From Alkalibacillus flavidus (lineage in GTDB: Bacteria; Bacillota; Bacilli; Bacillales; Alkalibacillaceae), in NCBI RefSeq assembly GCF_040545925.1, contig NZ_JBEPMX010000002.1, forward strand, positions 62,001-126,000: a stretch of DNA of 64,000 nt, in the 5' to 3' direction. Every line of letters begins with the position of its first letter. Position 1 is the first letter of the stretch. The notes under the pieces were generated by a model that saw only the letters and a program-made list of their open reading frames with translations, was not told the DNA's origin and ran no database searches. This document shows positions 9,187 through 18,047 of the stretch, piece by piece. The position numbers and the translations under genes are program-made.

Positions 9187-9432
9187 TAAAAAACCGTCCC
9201 TACACTTCAATGTGTAGGGACGGTTTTTCCGCGGTACCACCCTAATTATAGGCAAATGCCTATCGACTTAAGCACAGTAACGTTGTGACGACGTCGGGGG
9301 TTAACCGCTCTCCAGATTAGCGTTCAGTGACACTTATCTTAGGGTTTTTTCCAGCTAATAAAACCCCTCTCTGTAAGTAGTTTGTCACTTACTCGATCCT
9401 TCATTGATTTATATACGTATTATATTCAATCG
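9187..9432 (-). promoter_or_regulatory. T-box leader of alaS (Ala specifier GCU)
   Basis: Transcribed right to left. Stem I region with AGAGAGGGG and the specifier-loop context TGAAC-GCT-AATCTGGAG puts an alanine codon GCT at 9319-9321. The conserved T-box AGGGTGGTACCGCGGAAA lies at 9226-9243 and pairs with uncharged tRNA. It overlaps the 5' arm of a strong terminator (13-bp stem ACCGTCCCTACAC, loop, then TTTTTTATTTT) at 9187-9227. Uncharged tRNA-Ala is expected to favour the antiterminator and allow alaS transcription. Confidence 0.95.
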
Positions 9433-9434
9433 TT

Positions 9435-9463
9435 ATTATAGAGAACCCCGGTCGTTATGTCAA
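9435..9463 (-). promoter_or_regulatory. Consensus sigma-A promoter for the alaS leader
   Basis: TTGACA (9458-9463), spacer of exactly 17, TATAAT (9435-9440): a perfect vegetative promoter directly in front of the T-box leader. Confidence 0.92.
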
Positions 9464-9519
9464 CTTATATCATTATGTAGGCCAGCTACCCAAAATCGAT
9501 AGCTAGCCATTAATACTGA

Positions 9520-9645
9520 TTAACGAAAACGTTTCATCAACTTCCGACTTGACCGACGGAGCTGTTTCATCGTTTTGTTTTTACGAAAGCGTTTATTATT
9601 TCGTAAGGCATATACGATTGCAGCTCCAATGACTCCAGTCGACAT
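9520..9645 (-). CDS. Small basic protein, possibly DUF3918/YrzQ-like
   Basis: 41 codons: a short hydrophobic start (MSTGVIGAAIVYALR) followed by a strongly basic tail rich in Arg/Lys (NNKRFRKNK, QLRRSSRKLMKRFR). It lies between recD2 and the alaS promoter, where B. subtilis also carries tiny genes, and the shape (Ala/Gly-rich hydrophobic start, basic end) recalls the DUF3918 family; this assignment is from memory of family shape, not a match score. The ATG at 9645 has only GGGG upstream; a TTG at 9657 is an alternative. The frame remains open back to the recD2 stop, so an accidental ORF cannot be excluded. Confidence 0.45.
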   Translation of the reverse strand: MSTGVIGAAIVYALRNNKRFRKNKTMKQLRRSSRKLMKRFR

Positions 9646-9723
9646 AGCACGCCCCAAATCATCACCAACCTTATCATTAAAAGCTGTGTCATACCGAACG
9701 GTACAACCATTCTTAGCTTTTAC

Positions 9724-12042
9724 TTAAGACATAAAATCATAAGGCGAAAATTCTTCCTGCTCATCAACTTCAGCGTTTTCAAGATTTTGTTCGGCTGACT
9801 GGGGAACTTGTTCAACATTATGCCCTAAAAACGCTTGAATACGCGACACTAAAGTGGTTCGTCTTTCATATGCATCGCCTTTTTGTAGCCCTTCGAGAAA
9901 AATATCGTAGTCACCACAAATAATTAAGGATGCCTTGCCTCTTGTCACTGCTGTATAAATTAAGTTTTTAACGAGCATTCGTTTGAATGGCCTAACAATT
10001 GGCATAATGACAATCGGGAATTCGCTTCCTTGTGATTTATGAATCGATATGGCATAAGCTAACATGATTTGGTTTAAATCTTGGCGCGTATAGGACACTT
10101 CAAGCCCTTCGAAATTAATGATCAGTTCATCTTTATTGGAATCAGCTTCTTTTGCGTCTTTAACGGCAACTATTTCACCAATATCTCCGTTGAATACATC
10201 TTTTTCTGGTTGATTGACGAGTTGGATCACTTTATCGCCTGTACGATAAACCGACTGGAAATGCAACAATTCACGTTTTGATTCTTCTTTCGGGTTAAAA
10301 ATTTGCTGTAAAGAGTCATTCAACTCATGAATACCGACTTTCGTTTTGTACATGGGCGCTAACACTTGTATATCTCGCATCGAGTAGCCTTTTTCAAGTG
10401 CTTTCGTGACAATCTTTTCAATCGTGTCAACTGCATAATCACTCGAGGTGTCAATAAAATTAAAATCGGCTTTTTTTCCAACGGATTGTTCAGGTAATTG
10501 ATCGTGTTTGATGTCATGAGCCAATTTAATGATATAGGAATCATTTTTTTGCCGGTAAATATCTTGTAATCGACAAACGGGTATGGATTGTGATGCTAAA
10601 AGGTCTGCTAATACTTGTCCTGGGCCAACGGATGGTAACTGGTCCTCATCACCGACAAAAATGACTTTCATATCAGCAGGAACAGCTTTAAGCAATCGGT
10701 TCGCTAACCAAATATCAACCATCGAAAACTCATCAACAATCATAACTTTCCCGCTTAATTGATTACTCGCATTATATTCAAACTCTTCTTCACCTGACCA
10801 GCCGAGTAAACTGTGAATGGTTTTCGCTTTAATCCCTGTTGATTCAGTCAAACGTTTCGCCGCACGTCCCGTTGGTGCTGCCAAAATATAATCGCTTTGC
10901 TTTTTTTGTTCTTTCTTTTGAAACAATGCTTCATAACAATGGAGAATGCCTTTAACAACAGTCGTTTTACCCGTGCCGGGTCCACCTGTTAATAACATCA
11001 CTTTTTCATTTAACGCTTTTTTGACCGCTTCATATTGTTCTTCACCATAGGCGATACCTTCTTGTTCCTCGACGTCACCAATTGCCGCCATTAATTCACT
11101 CTCATCAAACGTTAAGTCTTCATTCGTTTCTAATAGACGCGTTAGCTGTGAGGCAACTCCTTCTTCTGCAAAATAAAGCTGAGGTAAATAAATACGGTCT
11201 GCTTCCATTACAATTAATTCGTCATCCACTAATTGATTTAAATAGTCATGAAGTGACTGTTTTGTTTCTTCAGTTTGTCCACGAAACAACAATTCATTTA
11301 ATCGTGTGACTAACGAAGGTAATTCAACATACACGTGCCCATTCGTTGATTCTTCATCTAAAACATGCAAAATACCAGCTTGGACTCGCGTCGGGTGGTT
11401 ATCTTCAATCCCGATGGTTTTAGCGATCTCATCGGCTCTTTGGAATCCGAAACCATCAACATAAAACACAAAATCATACGGATTATCTTGTAGTTGTTTT
11501 ATCGTGTTTTCAGCGTAAACATCGTACAATTTTTGAGCTAGTTGTAGGCCGACACCATATTTCGCTAATTCAACTGTCACTTGTTCAAAACCTTGGTGCA
11601 ACCTTAAATCCGCGATAAATTGCTTTTTAGTTTCAGCTTTTAGCCCTACGACTTCATCTAATTTCGATTCGTCACGTAATATGTCATCCACGGCATTAAG
11701 ACCGAGCGTATCGACAATCTTCGACGCTGTTTTTTCACCGATGCCATAAAATAAATCACTTGCTAAATATTTTACTAAACTATCTTCGGTCTTTGGGAGC
11801 TCCTTTTCATATGTAAAGACATTCAGTTGATCACCAAATTTTGGGTGATTCTGCATTTGACCGTAAAATATGTAATCATTACCATGAGTTAAGGCTGGAA
11901 AATGGCCTTTAACAACTAAATCTTTTTCATCGATATCTATGTCTGTTTCCACAACAGAAATAGACGCAATCGAAAATTGCGTCTGTTGGTTTTGGAAAAT
12001 CATTTGATTTAGCTGTCCTTTTGCATAATAGTGTTCCGCCAT
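9724..12042 (-). CDS. recD2: ATP-dependent 5'-3' DNA helicase RecD2
   Basis: 772 residues. RecD2 is an SF1B helicase acting in replication-fork maintenance and repair without RecBC. Seen: the long N-terminal RecD2-specific region (1-330) with helix-hairpin-helix stretches (YGIGEKTASKIVDTLG, DGFGFQRADEIAKTIG), Walker A GGPGTGKTTVVKG near residue 350, Walker B VMIVDEFSMVD near 433, motif III FVGDEDQLPSVGPG, and C-terminal motifs (AYAISIHKSQGSEFP, YTAVTRGK). ATG at 12042 with AAGGGAG. Begins 14 nt after the TPR gene ends, suggesting co-transcription. Confidence 0.96.
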   Translation of the reverse strand: MAEHYYAKGQLNQMIFQNQQTQFSIASISVVETDIDIDEKDLVVKGHFPALTHGNDYIFYGQMQNHPKFGDQLNVFTYEKELPKTEDSLVKYLASDLFYGIGEKTASKIVDTLGLNAVDDILRDESKLDEVVGLKAETKKQFIADLRLHQGFEQVTVELAKYGVGLQLAQKLYDVYAENTIKQLQDNPYDFVFYVDGFGFQRADEIAKTIGIEDNHPTRVQAGILHVLDEESTNGHVYVELPSLVTRLNELLFRGQTEETKQSLHDYLNQLVDDELIVMEADRIYLPQLYFAEEGVASQLTRLLETNEDLTFDESELMAAIGDVEEQEGIAYGEEQYEAVKKALNEKVMLLTGGPGTGKTTVVKGILHCYEALFQKKEQKKQSDYILAAPTGRAAKRLTESTGIKAKTIHSLLGWSGEEEFEYNASNQLSGKVMIVDEFSMVDIWLANRLLKAVPADMKVIFVGDEDQLPSVGPGQVLADLLASQSIPVCRLQDIYRQKNDSYIIKLAHDIKHDQLPEQSVGKKADFNFIDTSSDYAVDTIEKIVTKALEKGYSMRDIQVLAPMYKTKVGIHELNDSLQQIFNPKEESKRELLHFQSVYRTGDKVIQLVNQPEKDVFNGDIGEIVAVKDAKEADSNKDELIINFEGLEVSYTRQDLNQIMLAYAISIHKSQGSEFPIVIMPIVRPFKRMLVKNLIYTAVTRGKASLIICGDYDIFLEGLQKGDAYERRTTLVSRIQAFLGHNVEQVPQSAEQNLENAEVDEQEEFSPYDFMS

Positions 12043-12056
12043 TACAGCTCGCTCCC

Positions 12057-12725
12057 TTAAGCGTCATCTTCGTTTAATAACTGTTCCACCTGTTTTTTGC
12101 CATGACTAGCTAGCACATGGTCAGGGTGTACCTCTAGCGCATGGTCAAATTGTTTAAGTGCCGCTTCAGGTTCCTCACGGTGTAACAAACATACAGCTTT
12201 ATTATAATAAGCATCACTATGGTTTGCATCTAATGATATGACGATATCCATTTGCTTCTCCGCTTCATCAATCATACCCGAATAGGCTAACGTTAATCCA
12301 TACTGAAACTGAATGTCGACATCATCATGACTTAACTCACTTGCCCGTTGCATATAAGGTAAAGCTAGTTTTGGTTGATCCTGACTAAGAAGTGACATAC
12401 CTAGCATAAAGTAAACGTCTTCATCAGATAACCCTTGTTTGATCGCTTCTTGAAACTGTTCTGTTGCATCAGCAAATTGTTCTTGTTCGTAAAATAAGCT
12501 TCCTAAACCATAATGAGCAGCCGGTAATTCAGATTCTAATGATAACGCTTTTCGATAAAAACGCTCTGCCGATTCGAATTCTTGTAAATGAACAAGCAAA
12601 TTAGCGAAATTAATGAAGCCTACTGGATCTTCAGGATTAGCTTCAATATAATCATTAAACGCTTGTGCCGCCTCTTCAAATTGATGATTTTGCATATAGT
12701 CAATGCCTTTTTGTAACTCACTCAT
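12057..12725 (-). CDS. TPR repeat protein (YrrB-like)
   Basis: 222 residues made almost entirely of about six 34-residue tetratricopeptide repeats, e.g. EAAQAFNDYIEANPEDPVGFINFANLL split over two helices and AERFYRKALSLESELPAAHYGLGSLFY. No signal peptide or membrane segment, so it is probably a cytosolic protein-interaction scaffold. It sits between mnmA and recD2, the place of B. subtilis yrrB, whose precise role is not defined. ATG at 12725 with AAAGGGA at about 9 nt. Confidence 0.88.
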   Translation of the reverse strand: MSELQKGIDYMQNHQFEEAAQAFNDYIEANPEDPVGFINFANLLVHLQEFESAERFYRKALSLESELPAAHYGLGSLFYEQEQFADATEQFQEAIKQGLSDEDVYFMLGMSLLSQDQPKLALPYMQRASELSHDDVDIQFQYGLTLAYSGMIDEAEKQMDIVISLDANHSDAYYNKAVCLLHREEPEAALKQFDHALEVHPDHVLASHGKKQVEQLLNEDDA

Positions 12726-12757
12726 AATTGTATCCCTTTCTTTCTTTATGTAACGTC

Positions 12758-12797
12758 AAAAAAGTCACCACGCGTCTTATGCAGTGCTGACTTTTTT
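12758..12797 (-). terminator. Rho-independent terminator after mnmA
   Basis: Inverted repeat of 14 nt with one mismatch (12758-12771 with 12784-12797) flanked by A and T runs; the minus strand ends in TGACTTTTTTGACG. It closes the cymR-iscS-mnmA unit before the TPR gene. Confidence 0.85.
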
Positions 12798-12805
12798 GAT
12801 TACCT

Positions 12806-13918
<1,113 letters not shown>

Positions 13919-15070
13919 TTAAGTCACCACCTTTTCTAATCGTTCTATTATCGGTTTTATTTTTTCAGCGACGATCTGCATATCGTCTTCTGTATTATCA
14001 ATGCCGAAACTAAATCGAATTGAATTCGTTAAACGAGCATCCTTTTCACCGTACATCGCTTTTAATACGTGTGACGGATCAATCGAACCTGCTGTGCAAG
14101 CCGAACCAGATGACACAGCAATACCAGCTAAATCAAGATTCGTTAAAAACATTTCGACTTCGGTCTTAGGGAAGCTAAGGTTTATAATATTCGGCACTCT
14201 TTGAGTCAAATCACCGTTGACTGAAAACTCTATCCCTTGCTTTTCCAATTCTAATATTAATCTGTCTTGCAATGCTTGATAATGCTCGTGTCTCTTTTCA
14301 CGATTGGCTTGTAACGTTTGAATCGCTTGATTGAAGCCAGCGATAGCCAATGTATTTTCTGTCCCCGGTCGCCACTTGCGTTCTTGTTCACCACCTAGTA
14401 ATTGTTGCTCAAGGTGAATGTCATCACGTTTGTATAATAAGCCAACGCCTTTTGGGCCATAAATTTTATGACTCGAAGCAGTTAGTAAATCGACTCCAAG
14501 CTCAGTCACATCAATCGGCATGACGCCAAACATTTGCACAGCATCCGTATGAAAGACTGCCTGATGGTCGGTTAGCACGTCGCTAATCTCTTGAATCGGT
14601 TGAACGACACCTGTTTCGTTATTCACCGCCATAATTGTGACTAAAATCGTATCGTCTCGAAGGGCTGCTTGTACATCTTGTACACGCACTTGGCCTGATT
14701 GATCAACAGGCAAGTACGTCACTTCGAAACCAGCTGCTTCCAATTGTTCGCACGGATGTAAGACAGCATGGTGTTCAATCGTCGTCGTAATAATATGGTT
14801 TCCTTGAGCTCGATAAGCATGAGCTGTTCCGAAAATCGCTAAATTATTCGCTTCAGTGCCACCGCTTGTAAAAATAATCGAAGAAAACGGCGCATTCAAC
14901 GCTTTAGCGGCTGTCGTTCTCGATTCGTCTAACAGTTTGCGGCCATCTCGTCCATATCGGTGAATGCTGGACGGGTTACCGAAGTGATGTTGCATCACGT
15001 CCGTCATTTTAGCTTGTACATCCGAATGAATGGGCGTTGTTGCCGCATGATCTAAATAAATCGGCTCCAT
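13919..15070 (-). CDS. iscS: Cysteine desulfurase (NifS/IscS family, YrvO-like)
   Basis: 383 residues, PLP-dependent. Converts cysteine to alanine and passes persulfide sulfur on, here probably to MnmA encoded next door. Seen: MEPIYLDHAATTP at the N-terminus, TSGGTEANN, the PLP lysine in TASSHKIYGPKG near 203 and the mobile-loop active Cys in SSGSACTAGS near 325. Together with cymR and mnmA it forms a compact unit (22 nt and 0 nt gaps). The gene may also be called yrvO; a role in general Fe-S assembly cannot be excluded from sequence. Confidence 0.95.
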   Translation of the reverse strand: MEPIYLDHAATTPIHSDVQAKMTDVMQHHFGNPSSIHRYGRDGRKLLDESRTTAAKALNAPFSSIIFTSGGTEANNLAIFGTAHAYRAQGNHIITTTIEHHAVLHPCEQLEAAGFEVTYLPVDQSGQVRVQDVQAALRDDTILVTIMAVNNETGVVQPIQEISDVLTDHQAVFHTDAVQMFGVMPIDVTELGVDLLTASSHKIYGPKGVGLLYKRDDIHLEQQLLGGEQERKWRPGTENTLAIAGFNQAIQTLQANREKRHEHYQALQDRLILELEKQGIEFSVNGDLTQRVPNIINLSFPKTEVEMFLTNLDLAGIAVSSGSACTAGSIDPSHVLKAMYGEKDARLTNSIRFSFGIDNTEDDMQIVAEKIKPIIERLEKVVT

Positions 15071-15091
15071 GTTGTCACCTACTTTGAACTC

Positions 15092-15511
15092 TTAAATATA
15101 AAACATATGCTCTTCTTGATAAATATCATCATCGTATTCAGCTAAATCTTCGAGCGTGGTTTGTTCTAACACGTCTTTGACGGCATCGCGGATCCGTTTC
15201 CACAATTCGCGCTTTGCCGGTTCTTCATCTTCCATTTCTTCAACGGGACGAATTGGACCTTCTAACGTTCGAATGATATCAGCTGCCGTGATTTGCTTTG
15301 GTTCTCGCGTGAGTAAGTACCCACCTTTAGCTCCTCGAACACTTTTAACTAAACGTTCATTCCGTAACGGAGCAATCAGTTGCTCTAAATAATGTTCGGA
15401 CAATCCGTAATCGGCTGCAATTGATTTTAAAGGTATCGGCTTATCACCGTATTGTTTAGCGAGCGCGATCATAATCGTTAATCCATAACGCCCTTTTGTA
15501 GAAATTTTCAA
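15092..15511 (-). CDS. cymR: Rrf2-family regulator CymR (cysteine metabolism repressor)
   Basis: 139 residues. Winged-helix Rrf2 protein: MKISTKGRYGLTIMIALA, recognition region IPLKSIAADYGLSEHYLEQLIAPLRN and the wing VRGAKGGYLL. There is no cysteine anywhere, so it cannot bind an Fe-S cluster like IscR; this fits CymR, which in B. subtilis represses sulfur-acquisition genes together with CysK. The start is TTG at 15511 with AGGAGG 8 nt upstream. It is upstream of iscS and mnmA as in B. subtilis, so it probably shares their transcript. Confidence 0.92.
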   Translation of the reverse strand: MKISTKGRYGLTIMIALAKQYGDKPIPLKSIAADYGLSEHYLEQLIAPLRNERLVKSVRGAKGGYLLTREPKQITAADIIRTLEGPIRPVEEMEDEEPAKRELWKRIRDAVKDVLEQTTLEDLAEYDDDIYQEEHMFYI

Positions 15512-15550
15512 CCGGAGTGCCTCCTATCATTCTCATCCATACTTATCTTT

Positions 15551-15559
15551 ATTATAACA
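15551..15559 (-). promoter_or_regulatory. Extended -10 promoter for cymR-iscS-mnmA
   Basis: TGTTATAAT on the minus strand: a perfect TATAAT (15551-15556) preceded by the TG extension. No good -35 at 17 nt is seen, consistent with an extended -10 promoter. It lies 40 nt before the cymR start. Confidence 0.6.
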
Positions 15560-15636
15560 CGGTCAATCATTGATTGCCGAAGTAGTCGCTTGAAAAACCA
15601 GATGATATTATATCATGTTTTAACGATTCATTGCAT

Positions 15637-16935
15637 TTATTCTGATCGATTTTGCCGACCTTTTTCTTTTAAATGATTTAGTTTTTCATAAATTTGTGCG
15701 AGTCGTTTCTCTTCGCCAATTTCTTTCGGTTTATAATATGTCGCATCTTTCAACCGTTCTGGTAAATACTCTTGATACACCCAACCCCCTTGATAGTTGT
15801 GAGGGTATTTATAATCGATACCATGACCTAAATCTTGAGCACCTTGGTAATGAGTGTCTTTTAAGTGATCTGGAATATCATCAGTCATCCCTTTTTGGAC
15901 ATGAGTAATTGCTTGATCTAATGCTTTATAGGCTGTATTTGATTTCGGCGACAAACAAAGCTCAACCGTGACGACTGACAACGGAATGCGCCCTTCAGGT
16001 AATCCAAGTCGTTCAACGGATTGAATCGCTGGAAGCACTCGCGCCGTTAATGGCGGATTGGCTAACCCAATATCTTCATACGCAATGACTAATAAACGTC
16101 GTGTGATCGCTTCTAGATCGCCACCTTCTAACAGCCGTGCTAAATAATGCAGTGCCGCATTCACATCGCTACCGCGTATACTCTTTTGAAAACTGGACAA
16201 CAAATTATAATAGATGTCACCTTTTTTATCGTGTGAAAACCCTTTGTTTTGAATACAATACTGGACAGTGTCATCTTGAACATGATAAACACCTTTATCG
16301 TCTTGATCAGAAGCAAATACGATGTCTTCGAGTAATGTTAAGGCTGTACGCGCATCGCCGGTCTGTGAAGCAATACGTTCTAATTGATCCTGTGATATCT
16401 CAATGGATAAATGACCTAACCCTTTGTCAGCGTCAGACAACGCATGATTCAGTAGTGTCATAATCGCATCACGCGTCAGTAATGACAATTGCTTAATTTG
16501 ACCGCACCGCGATCGAATTGCATTATTCACACTGTGAAACGGGTTCTCCGTTGTCGCGCCAACAAGTGTGATCACACCTTCTTCAAGCGCTTTAAGCAAA
16601 TAATCTTGTTGGCTTTTATTAAATCGGTGAATCTCATCGATAAAAAGAATGGCTCCACCGCTCATTTTTGATTTAGCAATAATCTCTTCAATATCTTTTT
16701 TGCTAGCTGTTGTCGCATTAATCGCATAAAAATCCTGATGGGTGGATCCTGCGATAGCAAATGCGAGTGATGTCTTGCCTGTGCCAGGCTCACCATACAA
16801 AATCATCGATGGAACATGATTTTGTTTAATCATTTTATATAATGGCGTATTAGGCCCGATGATATCATCTTGACCAATCACTTCTTCAATTTTTTCAGGG
16901 CGCATTCGATACGCTAATGGTTCATTCACTAACAT
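15637..16935 (-). CDS. rarA: Replication-associated recombination protein RarA (MgsA family)
   Basis: 432 residues, AAA+ ATPase related to clamp-loader subunits and RuvB; acts at stalled replication forks. Seen: RPEKIEEVIGQDDIIG, Walker A GEPGTGKTSLAFAIAG near 45-60, Walker [14 protein letters not shown], sensor 1 LVGATTENP, arginine-finger/sensor 2 region, and the C-terminal tetramerisation part with GSDVNAALHYLARLLEGGD and YKYPHNYQGGW. ATG at 16935 with AAAGGAG. It diverges from the rsfA-like gene and lies upstream of cymR, as B. subtilis yrvN. Confidence 0.96.
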   Translation of the reverse strand: MLVNEPLAYRMRPEKIEEVIGQDDIIGPNTPLYKMIKQNHVPSMILYGEPGTGKTSLAFAIAGSTHQDFYAINATTASKKDIEEIIAKSKMSGGAILFIDEIHRFNKSQQDYLLKALEEGVITLVGATTENPFHSVNNAIRSRCGQIKQLSLLTRDAIMTLLNHALSDADKGLGHLSIEISQDQLERIASQTGDARTALTLLEDIVFASDQDDKGVYHVQDDTVQYCIQNKGFSHDKKGDIYYNLLSSFQKSIRGSDVNAALHYLARLLEGGDLEAITRRLLVIAYEDIGLANPPLTARVLPAIQSVERLGLPEGRIPLSVVTVELCLSPKSNTAYKALDQAITHVQKGMTDDIPDHLKDTHYQGAQDLGHGIDYKYPHNYQGGWVYQEYLPERLKDATYYKPKEIGEEKRLAQIYEKLNHLKEKGRQNRSE

Positions 16936-17012
16936 AGCATAACTCCTTTAATTCGTACGCTAATCTTATTTTACACGATTGGCTAACATGTGACGAATAT
17001 TATTTCCCTTTA

Positions 17013-17043
17013 TGTATAAACCTTGCTCATTCTGTATATGATA
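17013..17043 (+). promoter_or_regulatory. Candidate forespore (sigma-G-like) promoter of the rsfA-like gene
   Basis: TGTATA (17013-17018), 18-nt spacer, TATGATA (17037-17043), about 57 nt before the start codon. The -35 resembles sigma-G sites; the -10 matches CATACTA at only 4 of 7 positions. B. subtilis rsfA is forespore-expressed, which is the reason to look; the match alone is weak. Confidence 0.3.
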
Positions 17044-17100
17044 GATATCGAAATCTATAATCACTAGTTAAATGATATAAATGAAAGGAACGATTCGTCT

Positions 17101-17724
17101 ATGGTGAAAGTACGTCAAGATGCGTGGTCCCACGAAGATGATTTGTTGTTAGCCGAGACCGTACTACGTCACATTCGTGAAGGCAGTACACAACTCAATG
17201 CATTCGAAGAAGTCGGCGATGCTTTAAACCGAACAGCCGCCGCTTGTGGATTTAGATGGAATGCTGAAGTAAGGCAAAACTATGAAAAAGCAGTAGATTT
17301 AGCCAAACGACAACGGAAAGAACGTAAACGTGCCCAAAAACAATCGCAACCTGTTGCACAAGCTAAGCCTGAAGAACCGAACAATTTACCGGCAAAAATC
17401 GATACACCACAAATCGATGCGCCGGCAAATCCATCAATTGATCACATTATTCAGCAACTTCAATTGTTGAAGACAGCTTTTGATGAACAACAACATATTA
17501 ATCAAGTCCAATCCGAAAATCATCAATTAAAAGAGGAAAACGATACGTTACGAAACGAATTACATCAACTTCAATCGCAATACGACAGTTTACAAGACGA
17601 TTATCAAACTTTTATCGCTATTATGGATCGTGCTCGTAAAATGATGATTTTCGATGAAAGTGATACGGATTCGCCTACATTCCAAATGGAGAAGAATGGT
17701 AATTTACAACAAGTGGCGAAATAA
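17101..17724 (+). CDS. RsfA-family prespore transcriptional regulator
   Basis: 207 residues. The N-terminal Myb/SANT-like DNA-binding domain (VRQDAWSHEDDLLLAETVLRH, then AFEEVGDALNRTAAACGFRWN) is the signature of the RsfA/YlbO family; B. subtilis RsfA is a forespore regulator that modulates sigma-F-dependent genes. A Gln/Pro-rich hinge (about 75-110) is followed by a long coiled coil (about 115-180, heptads such as LQLLKTAF, ENDTLRNELHQL). ATG at 17101 with AAAGGA at 11 nt; GTG at 17104 would shorten it by one residue. It is an isolated plus-strand gene between rarA and the 6S RNA. Whether it is orthologous to rsfA or to a paralogue is open. Confidence 0.85.
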   Translation: MVKVRQDAWSHEDDLLLAETVLRHIREGSTQLNAFEEVGDALNRTAAACGFRWNAEVRQNYEKAVDLAKRQRKERKRAQKQSQPVAQAKPEEPNNLPAKIDTPQIDAPANPSIDHIIQQLQLLKTAFDEQQHINQVQSENHQLKEENDTLRNELHQLQSQYDSLQDDYQTFIAIMDRARKMMIFDESDTDSPTFQMEKNGNLQQVAK

Positions 17725-17726
17725 AA

Positions 17727-17765
17727 GAAGAGAGGTTATTCCCTTTTTGGAAATAACCTCTCTTC
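17727..17765. terminator. Bidirectional terminator between the rsfA-like gene and 6S RNA
   Basis: Perfect 14-bp stem (17727-17740 with 17752-17765), loop of 11. T-rich tails follow on both strands (TTTATG on plus, TTTTATTTCG on minus), so it can end the rsfA-like mRNA and any long 6S transcript. Confidence 0.9.
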
Positions 17766-17771
17766 TTTATG

Positions 17772-17973
17772 TAACAATCCCAATTGTGCCGTCTCTCCAT
17801 TTTGTTTTGAACCCGCTCAAGGCAGGTGGGTGTCTTGTTCCATGTTTGTTGTAAGTCCTCGAAAGGCATTTACGCACCATGGAAACGTCAGACTCCCATT
17901 TTATATAAGTGTTCGGTCAAAACGTATGAGGAGTTAGACGTACACATTAGGATTGCTTCATTTGTTATTTTGT
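17772..17973 (-). ncRNA. ssrS: 6S RNA (RNA polymerase-binding regulatory RNA)
   Basis: About 200 nt, minus strand, directly behind its own promoter. The two ends form a closing stem: CAATCC (17955-17950), GTG and CGTC on the 5' side pair with GACG (17793-17790), CAC and GGATTG on the 3' side. The interior has the long, bulged, rod-like complementarity and the 3' block GACACCCACCTGCC that aligns with the equivalent E. coli 6S region. Position next to aspS is the same as B. subtilis bsrA (6S-1). It binds sigma-A holoenzyme by mimicking an open promoter. Exact ends are estimates. Confidence 0.85.
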
Positions 17974-17979
17974 ATTTAA

Positions 17980-18008
17980 ATCATAGCATGAACCCGCTTA
18001 CGTTTCAA
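17980..18008 (-). promoter_or_regulatory. Sigma-A promoter of 6S RNA
   Basis: TTGAAA (18003-18008), 17-nt spacer, TATGAT (17980-17985), placing the start near 17973. It lies 40 nt past the aspS stop. Confidence 0.8.
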
Positions 18009-18047
18009 GCCCAAAAATCGGCCAAAATGACAACAAAATTTTCCTTA

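Noticed and set aside
15602..15616. Palindrome ATGATATTATATCAT after rarA, possible operator or promoter
   Set aside because: It is all A/T except for two G:C pairs, has no matched -35, and is more easily a weak terminator for rarA; too little evidence to annotate.
16137..16463. 108-codon plus-strand ORF opposite rarA
   Set aside because: No promoter or ribosome site, lies wholly in rarA; shadow ORF.
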